In this document: positions 54,571 to 62,854 of the stretch, in pieces | Layout: each line of letters begins with the position of its first letter | How positions within the stretch are numbered: the stretch's first letter is position 1 | Assembly (NCBI RefSeq): GCF_050920705.1 | Contig: NZ_CP154799.1 | Location: 1,488,001-1,552,000, forward strand | Reading direction: 5' to 3' | DNA: 64,000 nucleotides | Source of the DNA: Regnicoccus_A sp014224355 | Lineage (GTDB): Bacteria; Cyanobacteriota; Cyanobacteriia; PCC-6307; Cyanobiaceae | Translations under genes and position numbers: made by a program | The notes under the pieces: model-generated | The model's database searches: none | Told to the model about the DNA's origin: nothing | Seen by the model: the letters and a program-made list of their open reading frames with translations, nothing else

Positions 54571-54668
54571 ATGACCCTTGCGACCAGCCACAGCGACGAT
54601 GGCTCGTCCGGACGCTGGATCCGAGTTTCCGGGGCTTAGCCTGGAGCTGGGCGAGATCTGGGTGGGGC
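54571..54668 (+). pseudogene. Uma2 gene reduced to its ends
   Basis: The short region begins ATGACCCTTGC (MTLATS), like the Uma2 start at 38487 (MTLVHA), and ends in another frame with FPGLSLELGEIWVG, like the Uma2 tail LPGLKLDLSEIWQG. The middle about 550 bases are gone. A deletion remnant. Confidence 0.5.
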
Positions 54669-54676
54669 GAACCCCG

Positions 54677-55576
54677 TCAGCCGCCGCGACGGTCGCCCAG
54701 GGCAAACGGCGAGAAGAAGGCGGTGATGCCGAATTCCTCGGCGAATTCCAGCACCCGGCACCAGGCCCTGTTCTCGATCACCAGGCCCCGCAGGATCACC
54801 GGCGACTGGCCGCCCAGCAGGGCCATCTCGAACATCGGCTGGCCGCTGGTGTCCTGCAGCCCGTCGTCGCGGTAGGTGGGGGCCACATCACTGCTGCCGA
54901 TCAGAATGCGCCGCTGGCGTGGATCCCATTCGTAGGGAATCTCGTAAAGCCCGAGCAGATCAGCCGCCAGCGCCCACGATGTTCCGTTGCGATCGATCTC
55001 CACCGCCAGCTGATCGCCACGGGCCTGCATCGTGGCGGAGCGGCTGAAGGCGATGGCGGGGCTGCTGGCGTCCGGTCCTGCTCCCTTGGAGCGTGCAACC
55101 AGCTGCTCGCGGATGCTGCGGCGCAACTCCTCACCGCCGTCGTTGGATCCACCCCGGCGCAGCTGCAGGAAATCCCAGCGCTCCCCCGTACCGCCCCAGA
55201 TCACCGGACCGTAGTTGTCGTGCATCACCCGGCCGTCGCGATTCGAGGCCGCTTCGGCATGGGTCATCACCCGCTGAATCGTGATGTCACCCGCCTGCCA
55301 GCCCCAGTCGTGGGTGAGGCTGGCCACCTCGCGGCACATCGAGTTGAGCTGCGCCTCAGTGGGCGGCATCGACCAGGGATCCGGCCTGCCGCCCATGCAG
55401 GCGCAGCAGATCGCCACCGAATTGCTGTTGCGCCTGTAGGTGTGGCTGTAGAGATCGATGGTGTAGGCATGCAGCCGATGCACCCGCCCATCGCCCGCCA
55501 CGATCGTGTGATAGGCCCCAGGCCGAAGCCAGTCGTAGGGCGTTGCGCTCCAGTGCAGATAGATTGTGGGGGCCAT
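54677..55576 (-). CDS. Peptidoglycan N-acetylmuramoyl-L-alanine amidase domain protein
   Basis: 299 residues from ATG ending 55576 (MAPTIYLHWSATPYDW). Amidase_2/PGRP zinc ligands are visible (LHW at about 9, MTH at about 122) with YHTIVAGDGRVHRLH. The C-terminal 120 residues carry no recognised domain (SSDVAPTYRDDG...). Such enzymes cleave peptidoglycan; some are phage-like lysins. Opposite in strand to the surrounding glycosyltransferases. No signal peptide. Confidence 0.78.
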   Translation of the reverse strand: MAPTIYLHWSATPYDWLRPGAYHTIVAGDGRVHRLHAYTIDLYSHTYRRNSNSVAICCACMGGRPDPWSMPPTEAQLNSMCREVASLTHDWGWQAGDITIQRVMTHAEAASNRDGRVMHDNYGPVIWGGTGERWDFLQLRRGGSNDGGEELRRSIREQLVARSKGAGPDASSPAIAFSRSATMQARGDQLAVEIDRNGTSWALAADLLGLYEIPYEWDPRQRRILIGSSDVAPTYRDDGLQDTSGQPMFEMALLGGQSPVILRGLVIENRAWCRVLEFAEEFGITAFFSPFALGDRRGG

Positions 55577-55829
55577 CGTTTGGCGGTGGGGGGGGATGCC
55601 TCGGGTAGAAGGTAGCGGGGCTTGGACTATCTGGGTTGTTGCCATTCAACTAATTGTTTTCAAAACGTTTTAGTATTTGATTGCTATGTGTCCGTCTTAG
55701 GTGCTTCATCTGGATTGAAATTCATGTATCTCTAGGCAAGTGAGAATATATGCTGACAGCTCTAGAGCCTCTGGAAAACCAAGCTAAATCGCGGGACAAG
55801 GGCTGTGTGAACTCTGGCCATGTCTTGAG

Positions 55830-56068
55830 GTGATGGACGCCAGGCCGCTCGGCCACCGCTTCGCCTACGGCGGCTACGAGCAGGCCACGACCAAGAAGTG
55901 CACAAAACGGGAGAAATTCCTGGCTGAGATGAATCAGAAGCTGCCTTGGCAGGAGCTCATCGATCTGCTCGAGCTTCACTACCCCATGAGAAGGTCAATA
56001 CCACGATTCTGGTCTTGCGGCACCTGCTGGAGAAGCACAACTTGGGAGAGCAGATCTGTGAGGCGTAA
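55830..56068 (+). pseudogene. N-terminal IS5-type transposase remnant
   Basis: First frame: YGGYEQATTKKCTKREKF, then MNQKLPWQELIDLLELHYP, the N-terminal region of IS5-group transposases. A shift follows, then TTILVLRHLLEKHNLGEQ, the segment before the first catalytic Asp, with a stop at 56066-56068. The middle (about 60 residues) and all catalytic regions are gone. Confidence 0.75.
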
Positions 56069-56166
56069 AATCCCATCTCAATAATCGTGGCATTGCGATG
56101 ATGTAGGGAATAATCGTTAATGCCACCTTAATCGCCGCACCGAGTTCCAACCCTTCCTGTAGCAGA

Positions 56167-56802
56167 TTGCTTCGGGGATATCCGGTAAGCGTAATTCACT
56201 ATGGCCTCGATACCACCATTTTTGGACCTTTGGATATGGTCGCTATCAGGACAGCCCTAGTGGTCCCAGAAGATACCGGAATTGTTGCCTTTGCCGCCGC
56301 ATCGGTAACGGACCCGCGGAAGGGAATGAAGCAGCTTGTGGAAGTGCTTGGAATACTGAAGCAGGAGCATTTTCTTCTGACCTGGGGGAGAAATGTTCCG
56401 GTGGTTGGTGAGGAGCTGGCGCATCTTCACCTCGGAAACCTCGAAAGCGATCACTTGGCGGCACTGGCTTACAACGCTGCAGACATGTTTGTGATGCCGC
56501 CCCTTGAGGAAGCTTTCGGGCAAACCGCATTGGAGGCCGTCGCGTGCGGAGTACCTGTTGTGGCCTTCAATGTCGGTGGCATTCCCGACACCGTGAAGCC
56601 GGGGCTGAATGGGTATCTGGTTCCCCGGGGAGATAGCCATGCGCTGGCTGCTGGGATTGACAAGGCCTTGAACGATCGCGTCATGGCGGCTCGGTGGCGC
56701 AGACGAGCGACAGATTGGACCGAAGAGAATTTCTCGTACACCGAGAACGCTAGATCCTATATCAAGCTGTACCACCAGCTGCTCGATCAGCTCATCCAAT
56801 GA
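56167..56802 (+). CDS. GT4 glycosyltransferase, C-terminal domain only
   Basis: 211 residues from a TTG. Contains RGYPVSVIHYGLDTTIFGPL, a shortened donor domain (DPRKGMKQLVEVL), and EX7E region LEEAFGQTALEAVACGVP. The N-terminal acceptor domain is missing; upstream traces (ATLIAAPSSN, SCSRLLRGYP) in two frames show a deletion next to the transposase remnant. The product is probably inactive. The stop overlaps the next gene as ATGA. Confidence 0.7.
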   Translation: MLRGYPVSVIHYGLDTTIFGPLDMVAIRTALVVPEDTGIVAFAAASVTDPRKGMKQLVEVLGILKQEHFLLTWGRNVPVVGEELAHLHLGNLESDHLAALAYNAADMFVMPPLEEAFGQTALEAVACGVPVVAFNVGGIPDTVKPGLNGYLVPRGDSHALAAGIDKALNDRVMAARWRRRATDWTEENFSYTENARSYIKLYHQLLDQLIQ

Positions 56803-58022
56803 GCTACAAGTTGTTGGTCATCTCCAGTGTTCTCCCCACCGACGCGGGCGGTGGGGAACTGGTTCTGCGCCGCCACTTACTCGGCCTGGATCCCGCTCAT
56901 TGGAAGGTCGATCTCATTTTCGCCGGGCAATCAGGCTCACTCCCGACGGAGTGGCCATGCCACCGGGTAAGCCGGTTTCCTCTCCCTGAGCGATTACGGA
57001 GAACCCGGCTGGCACCACGGCTCAACGACCAGGTGTTCAGCGGTCGCTTGGTTTCCCGGGCGTCGCTTTCCCGCTTGGTAGCCGAACTAGAGCCCGACGT
57101 GATTCTCACCGTCGCCCATGGCGAACTCGCCCCGCTCGTCGCCTGGGTGTCCCAGGCACGGGCGATCCCGCTGGTCACTCTGTTTCACGATTGGTGGCCA
57201 GACATGGTGCCCTGCACGGCCTCAGGTTGCGAGAGGGTCGCGGAACAGTTTGCGGAGTTGAGCCTTGCAAGTGCCGCCGCCCTTTGCGTTTGCCCAGGGA
57301 TGGCGGAGGAACTTGGCACGGACTGCCGGACTGAGGTGGTGTATCCGATTCCCGGGTCCCGCGGGCAACCTGGCAGCAGGCCCGCGCTGGGGAGGAGCGA
57401 CCGCGAAACGCTACGGTTAGCCTACTCCGGGTCTCTTGGGGGTGTCTACGGGAAGATGGTGGGGGATTTGACTGCGCAGCTCTGCGACGATTCTCAACTG
57501 GATTTCCGTTTTTCGGGCCCCTCGAATGATGATCCCCACTGGGCGGCCACACCGGGTTACCAGGGGAGGTTACCGAGCGATCATTTGCGTGAATTTCTTA
57601 GGCAACAGGATCTTTTGCTGGTCACCATGTCGTTCGAGCCGCAGGATCAGCGGCGGACACGGACCAGTTTCCCTTCGAAGCTTGTGGAGTATTGCCAGAC
57701 TGGGCTGCCGATCCTGATCTGGGGACCGGAGTCATGCAGCGCGGTGCGTTGGTCACGACAAGCTGATGCCGCAGAAGTGGTTACCAATGCCGATCCTCAA
57801 GCGGTTGTTGAAGCTTTGAAACGGTTGCGTGGCAATCCCGGATGGCTCGCCGAGTTGGCCCGGCGCTCTGCCGCCTCCGCGGAAAGAGAGTTTCACCCGG
57901 CTCAGATTCAGAAGCAGTTTGCAGCCTCTCTGGCAGCAGCCGCTTCAAGCCAAAGCCGCATGCCTGATGCCCCGCATTTCCATCATCACGCCGCTTCACA
58001 ACAAGGGTCCCTTCGTCGCTGA
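56799..58022 (+). CDS. GT4-like glycosyltransferase (GT-B)
   Basis: 407 residues. N-terminal segment LVISSVLPTDAGGGELVLRR, VAHGELAPLVAWV and TLFHDWWPDMVPC; donor domain has LAYSGSLGGVYGKM and SFPSKLVEYCQTGLPIL. Although the family is clear, the EX7E region is unusual. ATGA coupling with the upstream fragment. Its last 56 bases overlap the next gene's start, in another frame. Confidence 0.8.
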   Translation: MSYKLLVISSVLPTDAGGGELVLRRHLLGLDPAHWKVDLIFAGQSGSLPTEWPCHRVSRFPLPERLRRTRLAPRLNDQVFSGRLVSRASLSRLVAELEPDVILTVAHGELAPLVAWVSQARAIPLVTLFHDWWPDMVPCTASGCERVAEQFAELSLASAAALCVCPGMAEELGTDCRTEVVYPIPGSRGQPGSRPALGRSDRETLRLAYSGSLGGVYGKMVGDLTAQLCDDSQLDFRFSGPSNDDPHWAATPGYQGRLPSDHLREFLRQQDLLLVTMSFEPQDQRRTRTSFPSKLVEYCQTGLPILIWGPESCSAVRWSRQADAAEVVTNADPQAVVEALKRLRGNPGWLAELARRSAASAEREFHPAQIQKQFAASLAAAASSQSRMPDAPHFHHHAASQQGSLRR

Positions 58023-58950
58023 GACCCTCGCCTCGGTGCAGGCGCAGACCTTCGCCGACTGGGAGATGATTGTGGTCGAGAACCATTCCTCAGACAACGG
58101 GCCAGCCCAGGTCGAGCACGCGGCATCACAAGACGATCGCATCCTGTTGCTTCGCGCATCGGATTCCGTGAGAGGCCCCTGCGCGGCACGCAACCTCGGG
58201 CTTTGCGAGGCTCGAGGTGAGTGGGTTCTTTTTTTGGATGCAGATGATCTATTGGATCCCGCATACCTTGAGAGGATGCTTGGCAAACAGACAGCGGCTC
58301 CAGAGGCGGTTGTGGTGGCGGCTCCATGGGTGGAATTTAGTGATGGCTCAAAACCTCGACAGGGAGTAGTCAAGCTTCCAGCTGCGCGTACTACCAATGG
58401 GAAGAGAATCGAAGATAGCGCAATAGCGCATACTTGCTGGGCGGTCCACGCGGCGATGGTTCGCCGATCTTGGCTGAGCAAGCGGGAGTGGCCGGAAGAG
58501 CTCGACGGCTATCTTGCCGAAGACACTGCCTTCTGGTTTCGAGTTGTTTTTGGGGCTAAGATTGTTTATTCGGATTTCCCAGGAGCATTTTACAGAACAC
58601 AGACAGAGAACTGTCGCACTAATTACTCAGCCAAGGCTTGGTATGAGGGGAACCATCGGGCCGTTCTTCTGAATCTTGAGTTCATGAAGAGCAAGGGCAG
58701 AAGTCTATCCATGGCACAGATGGAGACACTAGTCCGACATTACGAGATCCTTTATGACAAAGCCATTCGAGAAGGGGAGCGCCAAGTTGCAGACTCGGCA
58801 TTGGTTTGTGCTCGGAGATGGCTTGAGAAGTTCTCCTCCATGGATGGCCCCCGTTCCGTCACAATGAGTCTTCGTCAATTCCTCGGAATACCAAGATTCC
58901 GCTATCTCAAGATCTTTTCGGTTGTCATCTTAAAGAATAGACCAGCATGA
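57967..58950 (+). CDS. GT2 family glycosyltransferase
   Basis: 327 residues from ATG (MPRISIITPLHNKGPFVAE). The GT-A motif has ENHSSDNGP for the first Asp and VLFLDADDLLDP as the DxD. Complete. Starts within the end of the preceding gene (56-base overlap), and overlaps the fkbM gene by four bases (ATGA). Confidence 0.9.
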   Translation: MPRISIITPLHNKGPFVAETLASVQAQTFADWEMIVVENHSSDNGPAQVEHAASQDDRILLLRASDSVRGPCAARNLGLCEARGEWVLFLDADDLLDPAYLERMLGKQTAAPEAVVVAAPWVEFSDGSKPRQGVVKLPAARTTNGKRIEDSAIAHTCWAVHAAMVRRSWLSKREWPEELDGYLAEDTAFWFRVVFGAKIVYSDFPGAFYRTQTENCRTNYSAKAWYEGNHRAVLLNLEFMKSKGRSLSMAQMETLVRHYEILYDKAIREGERQVADSALVCARRWLEKFSSMDGPRSVTMSLRQFLGIPRFRYLKIFSVVILKNRPA

Positions 58951-59681
58951 TTGAATCAATCAAGAACAACTTGTTTAAAGCGCTTCACCTCGGTAAAGGC
59001 TATCCTCTTAGCGTTTGTGGCCGCAGCTTCCGATTCGACGAATCACTCCGGCGGTTCAGAGCAGACAGCGAAGCAGTCATCCAAAAGGTAATTGAGAACC
59101 GGCTTCCTGAGGCTGGCTTCTTTATAGACATCGGGGCAAATTTTGGGCTACACACCCTTCTCGGATGTGATCTAGTCGGACCTAGAGGACAGGTGCTCGC
59201 TGTGGAGCCAGTTCCAGAGAATCTGAGATTGCTGCGTCGCAATCTTGAACTCAATGGATTCACTGAACGTTGCGTGATCGCTGAGATGGCTCTCGCCGAT
59301 GGCAGCTGCGAACGTGTGGGGATGACTATTGAGCCTGGAATCTCTCTTGCAGCCAGCATCGCAGAGAACTTTGAAGGTGACAAAATTGAAGTACCCGCAG
59401 GAACTCTAGATCAGCTAATCATTGGCAAAAACGTCGTGCCTGACCTTGTAAAGATTGATGTTGAAGGTGCCGAGCATGAGGTTTTAAAGGGGGCGGTCGA
59501 GTTACTTAAGCATGGACCTCCCCTACTAATAGAAGTTCATCGTTTTGCTCTCGGACATTTTGGTTCTTCAGCTGGCCTTCTGGAGAGGTTTCTCGAATCA
59601 TTCGGCTATCGCGAAGAAAGGCTAGACGAGGTGAAAGGAAAACTCGGAGACTATCATCATTCGCTGTTTATATCAGGATAG
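58947..59681 (+). CDS. FkbM-family methyltransferase
   Basis: 244 residues. SAM motif GFFIDIGANFGLHTL, VLAVEPVPENLRLLRRNLEL, and the late DLVKIDVEGAEHEVLKG, all intact. Coupled to the GT2 gene. A second FkbM gene of the same general family at 46059 is disrupted by IS5. Likely O-methylates a glycan sugar. Confidence 0.88.
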   Translation: MIESIKNNLFKALHLGKGYPLSVCGRSFRFDESLRRFRADSEAVIQKVIENRLPEAGFFIDIGANFGLHTLLGCDLVGPRGQVLAVEPVPENLRLLRRNLELNGFTERCVIAEMALADGSCERVGMTIEPGISLAASIAENFEGDKIEVPAGTLDQLIIGKNVVPDLVKIDVEGAEHEVLKGAVELLKHGPPLLIEVHRFALGHFGSSAGLLERFLESFGYREERLDEVKGKLGDYHHSLFISG

Positions 59682-60296
59682 ACCAAGGCCTATTTCCCTG
59701 TTAACTATTGCAAGATGGCCAGTTCAGGTTGTACGGGCAATACTGAAATGCGGCTACGAAGCTGCAGCGTGTTTACTTTTTTGAAGTGCCGCTATCAGGA
59801 GGAGCAGTGAAGTCTTGTGGAAATCGCATATTTATGAGAGCTAGGAGCAATGACTTGACTTCGCAAGAAGTGATATATTCGAGGGCGCCAATCGGTAGAT
59901 GCAAAGGCAGTCTCCGAAGTTGATAATTGCTCTCATTGCATTGCCATCCCGCTTCACATGCTTGTGGTGTTTGTTTGGCCCGAATCCTGAGTACCAAATC
60001 CTTTATCTAAGAGACCTGGCAAGTTCAGCTCCGCGCATCCAACTGTAATGAACAAGTCCGAGTATGCGCGTATTGCAGAACTAGCGTAAAAGGCATTCTA
60101 GTTGTTGCTTAGTGTGATCTATTTTCGGCTCAGTCTAGCTATTTTCTTTTCGTTGACTGTCGAAATGCAAAGGACCGCCATACGAAATCTTGTCTATGTG
60201 CCCTTAGCATGTGATCCAAGGGTCCAATAACTTTTCTTTGGCGAACTTTTGCCCATGGCGCCATATGAATGGATTTGACTCGGTATTAATTGAACT
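59682..60296 (+). other. 615-base stretch with no recognised gene
   Basis: Moderately AT-rich. Both strands hold only short ORFs with no family character. No tRNA, IS end or terminator seen. It separates two glycosyltransferase blocks and may be a decayed segment or contain the promoter of 60297. Confidence 0.55.
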
Positions 60297-61382
60297 ATGA
60301 CAACAAACAAGCCCAGTATTTCCCTGGTATCTACAGTTTTCAATGACGTAGATGGCATTCGGTCATTTTTCAGTTTCATGGCCCATCAGACCCAGATGCC
60401 TGACGAGATAGTCATCGTTGATGCCGGATCTGTAGATGGAACATGGGAGCTTCTGCGCCACGAGGCGTGCTTTAACCCTCAGCCTTGGCGGCTGCTTGCA
60501 ATACAGGCATATAAGGCGAATGTGGCTCAAGGCCGCAATCTGGCTATTGATACAGCGAATTCAGACATTATCGTTTCAACTGATATTGGATGTACATGGG
60601 ATTCGCACTGGTTGGAAGAACTAGTAGAACCTCTTAAGAAGACCCCTACGCTTGATTTAGTCAACGGCAGCTGGGCAGTGAGGAAGGAAGACTTGGAAGG
60701 GCCTTGGGCATTCACAGAGTGGGCCTTGAGGGGAGATCATTGCCTGGAAGCTACTGCCGAGACCCACAGCTCTTCACGCTCAATTGCTTACCGCAAGAGC
60801 TGCTGGGAAGCACTAGGAAGATACCCGGAAGATCTCACGCTTGCTGCAGATGATGCTGTTTTTTCATGTCTGACCCAAATGGCAAAGGTTCCGCGTATTG
60901 GCGCACCTTCGGTTCGCTGTTGGTGGCATCGCCACACGACTCTGAAAGCATTTCTCAAAGAGTCGTTTCGCTACGGCCTAGGAGACGGCGAGGCAGCGAT
61001 CCGTAGAAAGGACTTTGCTTTGACAGGCGGAAGGATCGCGTTGGAAGTGCTTGGTCTATTGATCGGACTCACATTCGTATATCCAATCACCCCTCTATCT
61101 CCTTGGTTAGGCATTTTGTGTCTCGCAGTTGCGGGAATGTCTGTTGGATTGAAGATGCTAAAAGTCCGTGCGGCGACTAGTCGGCTACGCGCGGAGTGTG
61201 TGAGCTATCCGTTGCTACGTCTGCTCTTGTTCACCTATGGTACCAAGATTAATTGGCTATGGGGGTACTTCAAAGGCCTTCAACGCGGAGCTGTGCACTG
61301 TCGTGATTGCCGGCGTCGGCTAAAGGCCATGTCACCTCAGCGGTATCACAAGCAGCTTGATTGTCAATTGCATGATTTCTGA
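60297..61382 (+). CDS. GT2 family glycosyltransferase with C-terminal membrane region
   Basis: 361 residues (ISLVSTVFNDVDGIRSFF; EIVIVDAGSVDGTWELL; ARGRN-like AQGRNLAID). The DxD-type STDIGC is present; helices follow near residue 255 (VLGLLIGLTFVYPITPL and LGILCLAVAGMSVGLKML). Membrane-anchored GT2. Intermediate GC. The next gene follows by three bases. Confidence 0.86.
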   Translation: MTTNKPSISLVSTVFNDVDGIRSFFSFMAHQTQMPDEIVIVDAGSVDGTWELLRHEACFNPQPWRLLAIQAYKANVAQGRNLAIDTANSDIIVSTDIGCTWDSHWLEELVEPLKKTPTLDLVNGSWAVRKEDLEGPWAFTEWALRGDHCLEATAETHSSSRSIAYRKSCWEALGRYPEDLTLAADDAVFSCLTQMAKVPRIGAPSVRCWWHRHTTLKAFLKESFRYGLGDGEAAIRRKDFALTGGRIALEVLGLLIGLTFVYPITPLSPWLGILCLAVAGMSVGLKMLKVRAATSRLRAECVSYPLLRLLLFTYGTKINWLWGYFKGLQRGAVHCRDCRRRLKAMSPQRYHKQLDCQLHDF

Positions 61383-61385
61383 ATC

Positions 61386-62396
61386 ATGTTTTATGCAGTG
61401 ATCACCACGATCCAGGAGCCTACCTTGAGTGTATTTTCTCTCGTTAATCGCCTAGCCTCATGTGGCGGGAGACTAGTAGTTGCAGGTGATTCTAAGGGCC
61501 CTCTTTGCTATGACGCTCCGTATGGCAAGCGATGGCCGGTCGAGTTCCTCGCATTGGCCGATCAGGTCAACTCGCATTTTCGCCTTGCCGAAAACCTGCC
61601 GACAAAGCACTACGCCCGAAAGAATATTGCTTACCTGCATGCCATGCAGGCCGGAGCGGAGTGCATCTACGAAACCGATGATGACAATGCACCGAATGAC
61701 GTCTGGTTTTTAAGGCAGGAGACAATCGCCCCTGGCCGCGTTGTGGCGGCTTCACGCCAGTCGCGATGGGTGAATGTCTATCGTTATTTTTCCAACGAAA
61801 CTATCTGGCCGCGAGGTTTGCCTCTGGACGAGATCCGCCAGCGGGTTGTTCCCATAGTAAATGCTCCCCAGACTATTCGGGCTCCGGTTCAGCAGGGCCT
61901 CGTGAATGGATCAGCGGATGTCGATGCCATTTGGAGGTTGGTGATGGACCGGGACTTTATCTTTCAAAATGGGTCATCTGTCTATCTAGAGCCAGGTAAC
62001 TGGTGCCCCTTTAACACCCAGAGCACCTGGTGGTGGCCGCTGGCGTATCCGCTGCTTTATATCCCGAGCTATTGTTCGTTTCGCATGTGCGATATCTGGA
62101 AAAGCTTTATTGCCCAGCGATGCTTATGGGCAATGGGGCTTGGGGTTACTTTCCACGCGCCTGAAGTTGTACAGAATCGGAATCTGCACGATTTGATGCT
62201 TGATTTCCGTGATGAAATACCAGGCTACGAACAAAACCGCCGGATTGCGGACGTGCTTTACGGGCTGGAACTTTGCAGCAGCGAGGATGCCGTCGGCAGA
62301 AATCTCCGTGCCTGCTACGCAGCATTGGTAGACGCCGGAATCTTTCCGCAACTAGAAATGGCTTTAGTTGATGCATGGCTACATGATGTACTATAA
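61386..62396 (+). CDS. STELLO-type (DUF288) glycosyltransferase
   Basis: 336 residues (MFYAVITTIQEPTLSVFSL). The acidic segment CIYETDDDNAPNDVWF, with conserved LPTKHYARKNIAYLHAM and WWPLAYPLLYIPSYCSFRMCDIW, matches the STELLO/DUF288 family known from plants and some bacteria. The donor is unknown. In an operon with the GT2 gene. Confidence 0.82.
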   Translation: MFYAVITTIQEPTLSVFSLVNRLASCGGRLVVAGDSKGPLCYDAPYGKRWPVEFLALADQVNSHFRLAENLPTKHYARKNIAYLHAMQAGAECIYETDDDNAPNDVWFLRQETIAPGRVVAASRQSRWVNVYRYFSNETIWPRGLPLDEIRQRVVPIVNAPQTIRAPVQQGLVNGSADVDAIWRLVMDRDFIFQNGSSVYLEPGNWCPFNTQSTWWWPLAYPLLYIPSYCSFRMCDIWKSFIAQRCLWAMGLGVTFHAPEVVQNRNLHDLMLDFRDEIPGYEQNRRIADVLYGLELCSSEDAVGRNLRACYAALVDAGIFPQLEMALVDAWLHDVL

Positions 62397-62638
62397 AGCT
62401 GCAGCTTCAAGCTGCATGTGCTTGAATCTAATGTTATGCGTTTATAAAGCGTGAACGCATCTGGGCCGTCGCCACTTGAATGTCATTGAGTATCCACTCG
62501 GGATTTCTATGGCCCAGTGGGTTCAATGCCTTATCAACGATTGCCTTCATAGACTACTATGATTGCCGTTTGCTTTCAGTTCTATCCTCGGCTTTTAGGT
62601 ATTCTGGAGATGGGCACCACAATCTCCCGGGATTCTAG

Positions 62639-62851
62639 ATGTTCATGAGCGGCACCTGGACCAAAAAGGTGGTGAAGCTCCCCTGTGCCGGTGCGGCCAT
62701 CGCAAAGGAAACACAAGTGTCGGAGGCCCAGACTCTGGGCGTTGCTCTCGATCAGCAGCCGGCGCTGCGGGAGCTCGCCCCCAAGGCATCAGCGCTTGTG
62801 GCTGAGCTCTTCTCATCAGAGCGTTTCCGGCAGCTGCTGCTGCAGAGCTGA
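62639..62851 (+). CDS. Small ORF of unknown function
   Basis: 70 residues (ATG 62639). N-terminal half without character, the C-terminal half helical (LRELAPKASALVAELFSSERF). Three bases before the next glycosyltransferase start. The 240 bases upstream contain no gene. Either a short partner or a gene-end remnant. Confidence 0.35.
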   Translation: MFMSGTWTKKVVKLPCAGAAIAKETQVSEAQTLGVALDQQPALRELAPKASALVAELFSSERFRQLLLQS

Positions 62852-62854
62852 GCC

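Noticed and set aside
55588..55595. Eight-G run before the amidase start as another frameshift
   Set aside because: Upstream of the chosen ATG (55576), so it breaks no coding sequence.
55722..55979. 85-codon minus-strand ORF
   Set aside because: Antisense to the IS5-type remnant; no domain.
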